Positions 56,940 through 64,000 of a stretch of DNA of 64,000 bases are shown one piece after another. The translations under genes and the position numbers were made by a program. A model generated the notes under the pieces. That model was given only the letters and a program-made list of their open reading frames with translations, was not told the origin of the DNA and searched no databases. Positions within the stretch are counted from its first letter, which is position 1; each line of letters starts with the position of its first letter. Source of the DNA: Luscinia megarhynchos (lineage: Eukaryota > Chordata > Aves > Passeriformes > Turdidae); the NCBI GenBank assembly GCA_034336665.1, contig JAPFBE010000033.1:3038001-3102000 (forward strand), written 5' to 3'.

Positions 56940-57230
56940 GGTGGCCTGGCACATCTGACCCACGAAAATATAAGGCTTTGGTTGACACCAGCATCTAATG
57001 CACCCTGATGCCATCAAGGTATGTAGGAGCAGAGTCCATTTCTGTTTCTGGGGTAACAGGAAGATCCCAGCAGCTGACTGTATTGGAGGCTGAAGTGAGT
57101 TTGACTGGGAATGGGTGGCAGAAACACCCCATCGTGACTGGCCCAGAGGCCCCATGTATCCTTGCCATATACTGTCTCAGAAATGGATATTTCAAAGACC
57201 CAAAAGGATATCATTGGGCTTTTGGGATTG
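56940..57230 (+). pseudogene. pro: Protease, copy 5, with mutated active site
   Basis: The active-site codons at 56984-56992 read Asp-Thr-Ser, not Asp-Thr-Gly, and TAA follows at 56996. The remaining frame keeps the YVGAESISVSGVTG and APCIL segments seen in the other copies. It is inactive on two counts. Confidence 0.8.
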
Positions 57231-58920
57231 CTGCTGTAGAGGCAGAAGACATTAGAGAACTGAATGCCTTGCCCGATCCCTCAGATGACCCGTCTGCTGT
57301 GGGACTGCTGAGAGTTGAAGAACAACAGGTACCAATCACCACAGCAACAGTACATCTGCAATACCATACTGACAGAGACTCTGTGATTCCCATCCATGAC
57401 ATGATTCGTAAACTGGAGAGCCTAGGGGTGGTCAGCAAGGCTCATTCACTTTTCAACAGACCTATATGGCCAGTGCGTAAGTCTAGTGGAGAATGGAGAC
57501 TAACGGTGGATTACTGTGGTATGAATGAAGTTACACCACCACTGAGTGCTGCTGTGCCAGACATGTTGGAACGTCAGTACGATTTGGAGTCCAAGGCAGC
57601 AAAGTGGTACGCAACCATCGATATTGAAAATGCCTTCTTCTCCATTCCTTTGGCAGCATAGTGCAGGCCCCAGTTTGCCTTCACCTGGAGGGGAGTGCAG
57701 TACACCTGGAACCGACTGCCCCAGGGGTGGAAGCACAGTCCCACTATTTGCCATGGACTGATCCAGGCTGCACTGGAAAAGGGCGAGGCTCCTGAACATC
57801 TACAGTATATCGATGACATCATTGTATGGGGGAGCACAGCAGGGGAAGTCTTCAAGAAAGGAGAGAAGATTATCCAGATTCTGCTGAAAACTGGTTTTGC
57901 CATTAGGCAAAGTAAGTTTAAGGGACCGGCTCCAGAAATTCAGTTTCTACAAGTCAAGTGGCAAGATGGACATCATCAGATCCCAACAGAGGTAATCAAC
58001 AAGATCACCGTGATTGTAGCTCTTTTGGGGTTGAATACTTTCCAACCCCGGGATGCTACCAGAGTCCAAATAGCTCAGAACTCTTGTGGCAGAGCCCTAG
58101 CTACGCACTAGCGAAGAACAAAGGCTTGAGATCATGCTGCAAAGATTCCGAAGATAGCTTTATTTCTCCGAAGGGAATTGCTAACAACGGTCTAATTGCA
58201 TCAAACAACAAAGGGTTTTTATAGCTTTCTAGAGGATTGAACTTCTAACCAATAAAAACTACAAATTGCAAACTAACCAATTACCTTAAAATTCTAAGTA
58301 AGAAAAAGACCAATTACCTTATGACTTTAAGAACCAATAGAAATCTTAAGAGATAATAGGAGTTTCAATAAGGAAAAGGGGCCCCGTTTCAAGGAATTTC
58401 TTTGTTTTATGGGATGAAATCCCAGGGGCCTATTTTGGGGGAAGTAACATATTCTACACGTGATGTTCCACCAACCAGCAAGAAGGAAACACAAGGTTTC
58501 CTAGGTGTCATAGGATTTTGGAGAATGCACATTCCCGAGTACAGCCAGATCGTGAGACCTCTCTACCTGGCCACCCTCAAGAAGTGTGATTTCCACTGGG
58601 GCCCTGAACAACAGCAACAAGCTTTCACCCAGATCAAGCAGGAGATCGCTCATGCGGTAGCCCTTGGCCCAGTCAGGATGGGACCAGAAATAAAGAATGT
58701 GCTTCACTCTGCAGACGGGAACCATGGTCTCTCCTGGAGCCTTTGGCAGAAGGTGCCTGGTGGGTCTCGGGGTCGACCACTGGGATTCTGGAGTCGAAGC
58801 TACAAAAAGTCTGAAGTCAACTACACTCCCACAGAGAAGGAAATCTTGTCTGCCTGTGAAGGAGTTCAGGCGGCTTCAGAAGTAATTGGCACCAAAACAC
58901 AGCTGGTTCTGGCACCCTGA
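57231..58920 (+). pseudogene. pol: Reverse transcriptase, copy 5, split by a solo LTR
   Basis: An open frame runs from 57008 through LTVDY and ATIDIENAFFSIPL to a TAG at 57659-57661. It resumes with RLPQGWKHSPT and an intact YIDD at 57806-57817. The thumb region is interrupted at 58015 and continues after 58464 with FLGVIGFWRMHIPEYSQI to a TGA at 58918-58920. Apart from the stop and the insertion it is well preserved. Confidence 0.87.
58015..58458 (-). mobile_element. Solo LTR, family 6, with perfect 6-bp duplication
   Basis: The plus strand reads TGTAGCTC..TATTCTACA, 444 bases, flanked by CGTGAT (58009-58014 and 58459-58464). A minus-strand AATAAA is near 58160. It is related to the LTR at 13794. 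Six-base duplications are typical of ERVK/betaretrovirus-type integrases. Confidence 0.93.
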
Positions 58921-59433
58921 CTGCCGGTACTCGGATGGATGTTCGAGGGAAAGGTTCGCTTTACACATCACGCCACCAACACTACATGGAGCATGTGGAT
59001 TGCCCTCATCACTCAGCATGCCTGTATTGGTAACCTGAATCGCCCTGGCATTCTAGAAATAATTGCAAACTGGCCTGAGGGCGAGACTTTTGGATTATCT
59101 TCTGAGGAAGAAGAGGAGCAAGTGGTATGTGCTGAGGAAGCCCCACCTTATAATGAGGTACTGGAGACTGAAAGACGATATGCCCTCTTCACTGATGCCT
59201 CCTGCCAAATTTTAGGTGCTAACCGGAAATGGAAAGCTGCAGTATGGAGCCCCACACGACAAGGTGCAGAAGCTACCGAAGGACAAGGTGAATCGCATCA
59301 AGTTGCAGAGCTTAAAGCTGTCCAGCTGGCTTTGGATATTGCTGAACGAGAGAAGTGGCCGAGGCTCTATCTCTACACTGACTCATGGATGGTAGCTAAT
59401 GCTCTCTGGGGATGGCTGGATCGCTGGAAATAG
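58921..59433 (+). pseudogene. pol: RNase H, copy 5
   Basis: LFTDASC, AELKAVQLALD and LYTDSW appear in order in one 164-codon frame, giving the RNase H catalytic residues. It ends at a TAG at 59431-59433. RNase H degrades the RNA strand of the reverse-transcription hybrid in relatives. Confidence 0.85.
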
Positions 59434-60560
59434 GCCAACTGGTAGTGCAGAGGGAAACCCATCTGGGCCGCTGAGATTTGGCAGGACATTGCCACCCTAG
59501 TAGAGAGACTGACGGTGAAAGCTTGACACATGGATGCACACGTACCCAAGAGTCAGGCTAATGAAGAGCATCAGAACAACGAGCAGGTGGACCGAGCTGC
59601 CAAGGTGAAAGTATCACAGGTGGATCTAGACTGACAGCACAAGGGAGAATCATTCCTAGCTCGTTGGGCCCATGATGCCTCTGGTCAACAGAGATGCAAC
59701 ATACCAATGGGCCTGTGACCGACGGGTGGACCTTACTATGGACGACATCTCACAGGTCATCCACAACTGCGAGACCTGCACTGCAATCAAACAGGCCAAG
59801 TGGATGAAGTCTCTGTGGTATGGTGGATGATGGATGAAGTACAGGTATGGGGAAGCCTGGCAAATTCACTGCATCACCCTTCCCTAAACCCACCAAGGCA
59901 AGCGCTACGTGCTGACCATGGTGGAAACCATCGCTGGATGGTTGGAGACCTACCCTGGGACGCATGCTACTGCCCAGAACACCATCTTGGGCCTAGAAAA
60001 GCAAGTCCTGTGGAGACATGGCACCCCTGAGAGAATCGAGTCTGACAACAGGACCCATTTCAAGTACAGCCTTATCAACACCTGGGCCAGAGAACATGGT
60101 ATTGAATGGATATATCATATCCCTTATCACGCACCAACTGCCAGGAAAGTTGAACGGTGCAACGGCCTACTCAAGACTACCCTGAAGGCACTTGGTGGGG
60201 GAACCTTCAAGAATTGGTAAATGAACTTAGCAAAGGCCACCTGGATGGTCAACACCCAAGGGTCCATCAATCGAGCTAGTCCTGCCCAGTGTGAACCCCT
60301 GCACACAGCGCATGGAGACAAAGTCGCTGTGGTAGACATGAAAGGTATTTTTTGAAAGACTGTTTGGATTAATCCCACCACGGGCAAAGGCAAACCCATC
60401 TGTGGGATTGTTTTTTCTCAAGGACCTGGTTACACTTGGTGGGTAATGCAGAAAGATGGAGAAACCCGTTGTGTACCACAAGGAGGCCTAAATTTAAGTG
60501 ATAACTGTGTGTATGGTTTCATTCTGTGTTTTATATATAAATCGATAAGAGGGTATTGAT
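59434..60560 (+). pseudogene. pol: Integrase, copy 5
   Basis: A zinc-binding region with C-E-T-C, a damaged first-Asp region near 59870, ESDN near 60040 (second Asp) and KVERCNG near 60148 (Glu), then the C-terminal part. Several TGA/TAG stops between 59430 and 59890 and TAA at 60219 break it. The C-terminal frame continues a little past the stop position of copies 1 and 2. Confidence 0.83.
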
Positions 60561-60601
60561 TTGGGTATGATGTAGATGGTAATAGAATAAGGGATGGATT
60601 A

Positions 60602-61181
60602 TGTCCTAGGTTACAATGTAAAGCTATGCCCAAAGGTATGTATTCTATCACCATCTGCTGAAACTAGGTGGGGCAGTGATTCTTATCTCTGTGGGACATA
60701 TCCTCTGCTAATGGGCCATCTGTTAAAACCAGATGGGGCAATGTTTTTTATCTTTCCGACGACCCACCCTTCCTCCAGGGAGATATCTTCTGTTAATGAG
60801 CAATTGAGTCCCATTGCATGACTGATAAAATTGCATCATCCCATTGGGAGATGCTCCACCCAGGGGGAGGAGCTAAGCCTTTCCTACCTAGATAAAAACT
60901 GAGATATGGAACACCAAAGCTGCTTTTATCCACTGGTTTCTAGAGGACAAGAGCGACCAGGATCACTGCCAGGATTTCTACAGGATCACTGCTTCGAGAA
61001 GACCACTTCATCTGGACTGCTACCACCACCCTAACTAGTGGGGTGTCAGGTTGTATTCTGACTCTGTCAGTGGTTTTTCTTTTGCACTATTGCATGTATT
61101 TTATTTTTTCTCTTTTTTTTCCTATTAAATTGTACTTCTGATTTGGAGTCTCTCACTGGTTTTGATTTCAAAACCATTACA
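60602..61181 (+). mobile_element. 3' LTR of copy 5, family 3
   Basis: TGTCCTAGG..AAACCATTACA, 580 bases. Nearly identical to the 5' LTR, and it keeps the TG that the 5' copy has lost. Confidence 0.92.
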
Positions 61182-61299
61182 AGCTGTCTTTATCTCAACC
61201 TAGGAGTTTTCTAGCTGTTACTCTTCTGATTCTCTCCCCAGTCACATGAGTGAGAGAGCAGCTATGGGGGACTTGGTTGATGGCTGTGAAACTATGACG
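61182..61299 (+). mobile_element. Right part of the older solo LTR, family 4
   Basis: It continues the LTR begun at 54054 (TCTTATCTCAACC-like segment as at 26792). It ends ACTATGACG, with the final A changed to G, followed by the TTGTT duplication. Confidence 0.82.
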
Positions 61300-61304
61300 T
61301 TGTT

Positions 61305-61927
61305 GAATTAGTTTTTTGGGAAAGCTCAGTTAAAGAGGAGAATGTTAGGATTTGTAAAGATATTGACTCAGGTTATATATGTTGAGCTAGCTGTGCTCTT
61401 GAGTATGGTTCAGGGGTATAAGTGAGCTTTCTTGGTGAGAAGGTAGCATGTTGCTTCCAGTGAGGCTATAATTCTTGTTTACCGAGTCCCAAGACCACTG
61501 TCACAAGTGCTTTCTTCTTTAGGAGCACTTTAGACATGTAAATATTTTGGTATTTATTGTTAGCAATTGGGTGGGTGCTGAAATCAATTAGTACCTCTTA
61601 TTTCTGGTCAGAAAAGATCAAGGGTTTGGTGGCAAGAGCAGCCCAACAGCAGTTGGTATTTCACTGTCAATTGTTCACAATTTGAATGCAACATGACTTT
61701 GCCTTTAGTGTATTTATTTTTCAGTAGTATCCCTACTGCAAATCCATGTTGCAATATTTAGCTTAATAATTAAAGAAACAAATAAATATTAGTGGCTTGT
61801 GGATGAGAAAATGACTTGAGGTGAGGGTTTGTTTGGCTTACAGCTCCTTTCCAGCTTTTCTGTAGACTTTGGGCATGTCGCCTGTTCTCTCAGTTAGCCA
61901 GACCACATGTCCTTCTCTCAGCAGCGA
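61305..61927. other. No gene recognised
   Basis: AT-rich host-like DNA, no LTR termini and no convincing ORF. Confidence 0.4.
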
Positions 61928-62187
61928 GAAAGTTAATTTCTTCCCAGTAGCTGTTACAGTGCCGTGTTTTGGATTCAGTACAAGGATAAAGTTGATAACA
62001 CACTGATGTTTTGATTGTTGCTGAATAGTGCTTACCCAGGTCAAGGACTTTTCAGTGTCTCATGCTCTGCCAGTGAGGAGGTGCACGAAAAAGCTGGGAG
62101 GGAGCGTAGCTGGGACAGGTAACCTGAACTTACCCAAGAGAGATTCCACACCATAGAATGTCATGTCCAGTTTATAAACTGAGGCAG
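61928..62187 (+). mobile_element. LTR fragment, family 4
   Basis: It matches the first half of the LTR at 26340 (TGTTTTGGATTCAGTA.., CTTTTCAGTGT.., TTTATAAACTG). It is cut at 62187, where a minus-strand family 5 element begins. Confidence 0.75.
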
Positions 62188-62225
62188 TGTCACGATCCAC
62201 TCAACCCGAGCGGGAGTTGTGATGG
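62188..62225 (-). mobile_element. Terminal ~38 bases of a family 5 LTR
   Basis: TGTCACGATCCACTCAACCC on the plus strand is the reverse complement of a family 5 LTR end, close to that at 9781. The sequence then jumps straight to the AT-rich provirus tail, so nearly the whole 3' LTR is deleted. Confidence 0.7.
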
Positions 62226-63418
62226 TTAAAACAAGCAATTTTCAAATTTAAAACAGCAATTTTAGTAAAGTTACAGACACAAAGATTTAAATGATTTTTA
62301 GTATTCACTATCAAAATCTTTTATGAAAATACTATCACAAGCAGTTCTAAAGCATGCACACCCATTGCCCATATGCCCCAGTAGTGTTTCAGGAATCTAG
62401 TTTGGATAACTTTCAAGGTTACTGACATTCTGTTCTGTGTCTAAGAGAATATCTTGAGCTCTGATTGCATTACTTTCACAGATAAACCCTTGTTGTTCTC
62501 AGACAATGTAAGTTTCCAAATTAATAGTTTGTTACTTTTCACCAATTTGACGGGCCCATTCTCTATGTTCAAAAGGATAGAGAATAGCTCCGTCATGATT
62601 CAGCCCTAATGCAATGAGAGGGAATATTGAATGTACATATGGTCAGTGTAAGGTTGTGGCTGTGTTTATGCTGGGGTAGTAGTTTCACCAGGATTGGAAT
62701 TCTTTTTCAAAATCATGGACATTATCCTGAATTATTCTCCAAATTTCAGTAGGAAAAGTGGCTTCCTCGACTTCTCGTACAATTCAGGCAGCAACTGACT
62801 GCATCCACAATTGATCCTGGATACAGCAGAGAGCTAAAGAAATGTTAGCCAATTTATTCATTAATACTTCTAAATCAATACTATTCAAAATTCCCTATCT
62901 TGTTCCCACAACACCGGTTATGTCTCTTGCTTGTTTCTTGAAAGGATCCTCCTTTTGCAGCCAGGTTGTCCATTCCTAGAAAAGGTGAACAAGCTGGCTG
63001 AATTACTGAGACATTGTTTTGCATTGGCAATTTGACTTGTTTAAAGGACCATGCCGAATTAAACAATATTTGTTGTTGGCCAGTTTTCCGAATTACCTAG
63101 GGTCCAATTTCAAAAAATTTTCAGGCTCAGTAAAACCGGTGGTTGGGTAGTAGGTGTTACAACATTAACATCAAGTTCCCCTCAGTATTTTATATTGTTT
63201 TTACCACACATAATTTTATGGGAAAATTGTACAACAGATCAATTTTGATTTTGAGTCTCACAAAATAAAACACAGCTGTAAGGTCCTGTGCCATAACTGT
63301 ATACAGGTTCGATGAGGGATTCAGCAATTAATCTTCATGTTCCATGGCGTTATTCTGTGAAAAGTAAACACAACAGAATCTGCCACAAAGAGGCAGGAGG
63401 TTAAAATGATGGAACTAT
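62226..63418 (-). pseudogene. env: Env-like gene, second family 5 element
   Basis: This is the reverse-complement equivalent of 43161-44500, block by block, including the frameshifted stretch around the Gly-rich segment and the Trp-rich region. It has its own substitutions and stops. It shares with the first provirus the direct junction between RNase H and env. Confidence 0.7.
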
Positions 63419-64000
63419 TCAACATGTAACACAGACTGGAATTCTGTTAACTTCCCAATCATTTCGCTGCCAAAAAGGGAGCCACTCTGTACCTCCTTTA
63501 AACACAGCATAAGAGTCAGTGTAGTTGCAAACAAAGGAGGCACTCCGCACTTCAAGCTGGAAAACACTCCAAATAACCATCAGCGCCCCAACCCAAGAGC
63601 CACCCCGTCCCCCAGCAATATTTTGTTCAGCAGAAACATTAGTGAACAAAGATTGTTTGGGGGAGAAAGCAGAGGCTCCTTTAATTACCAAGACAGGTTT
63701 GTCATAGCTGCTACCCAAGCTCTCAGTTTCTGTTGTTGCCAGATTTTTTACAGTTCCTTCTGTTACTGAGGATTTCTGGGCCACCCCGTCAGGGGGGGGG
63801 CAGTCCCAGTGGTGGCTGTCTTCAAAAACTTCACTTCCTGAGAATGTTTTTTAATTTTTTCAGAGGCAATTTGCAAGTTAGGGCTTTCCAAATGGGAGAT
63901 TATTTTTTGTTGGGTATCCACCACTACTTCTATTTCATTTCCTCCCACAAGGGTATCATCAATATATTGATAAACAGCCACATTGTCAGGTTTGGGTTTT
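63419..64000 (-). pseudogene. pol: Fused RT/RNase H, second family 5 element
   Basis: KPDNVAVYQYIDD at the right edge of the window and the joint KFLKTATTGTAPP match the first provirus, so the RT-to-RNase H deletion is the same. RNase H keeps YTDSYAVFKGG, but the first catalytic motif is altered. One base in a C/G run near 63790 shifts the frame. The element continues beyond 64000. Confidence 0.78.

Larger units (their letters stand above)
54505..61181 (+). mobile_element. Full-length ERVL-like provirus, copy 5
   Basis: Order: LTR 54505-55082, primer-binding site 55089-55106, gag, protease, RT (with a solo LTR in it), RNase H, integrase, purine tract AAGGGATGGATTA, LTR 60602-61181. Flanks AACTG (54500-54504) and AGCTG (61182-61186) match at four of five positions. 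The near-identical LTRs suggest a young insertion. Yet the coding region has many stops, so it may have been copied when already defective. Confidence 0.9.

Overview
This looks like vertebrate nuclear DNA from a bird, probably a songbird. The signs are dense layers of endogenous retroviruses (ERVs), a CR1-type LINE fragment, an ordinary CpG-island promoter with a canonical splice donor, and no bacterial-type operons. Roughly three quarters of the window is LTR-retroelement sequence. That density resembles avian W-chromosome or pericentromeric DNA, but the location is inference. No intact host protein-coding exon is visible.

Layout: 1-2.9 kb holds the 3' end of an ERV (integrase, alpharetrovirus-like env, LTR). 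3.3-7.1 kb is a class I (gammaretrovirus-like) gag on the minus strand, cut up by several LTRs. 7.1-12.5 kb is a run of solo LTRs and eroded internal pieces. 12.5-18.3 kb (copy 1) and 18.7-25.5 kb (copy 2, a complete provirus) are minus-strand members of an ERVL-like group. 26.3-30.1 kb (copy 4, plus strand) and 33.7-37.8 kb (copy 3, minus strand) are eroded members, and 54.5-61.2 kb (copy 5, plus strand) is a full-length provirus. 40.0-45.7 kb is a second kind of provirus with clean 5-bp target duplications but large internal deletions. A sibling with the same deletions lies at 62.2-64.0 kb. 47.8-54.0 kb is the only clearly host-like stretch: a CpG island, a probable first exon, intron-like DNA with a CR1 fragment, and one solo LTR.

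I assigned LTR families by terminal sequence. Family 1 (minus-sense copies read TGTCCTGGTTTG..CCCAACA on the plus strand): 7115, 11249, 18714, 24777, 37005, 52952. Family 2 (TGTCCTGGGG..CCAGGACA): 3798, 12535. Family 3 (TGTCCTAGG..CCATTACA): 30349, 54505, 60602. Family 4 (TGTTCTG..CATGACA): 26340, 54054/61182, 61928. Family 5 (TGTAAGAGTC..TGACA): 9172, 29271, 40034, 44986, 62188. Family 6 (6-bp target duplication): 13794, 58015. Family 7 (about 1.2 kb): 14229, 31967. Family 8 (TGTCATGG): 18367, 31602. The ERVL-like body is found with families 1-4.

All retroviral genes here are broken by stops, frameshifts or deletions. None should be read as a functional virus. Coordinates ending in exact target-site duplications are precise; the other LTR edges are estimates. 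All sequence comparisons were made by eye.
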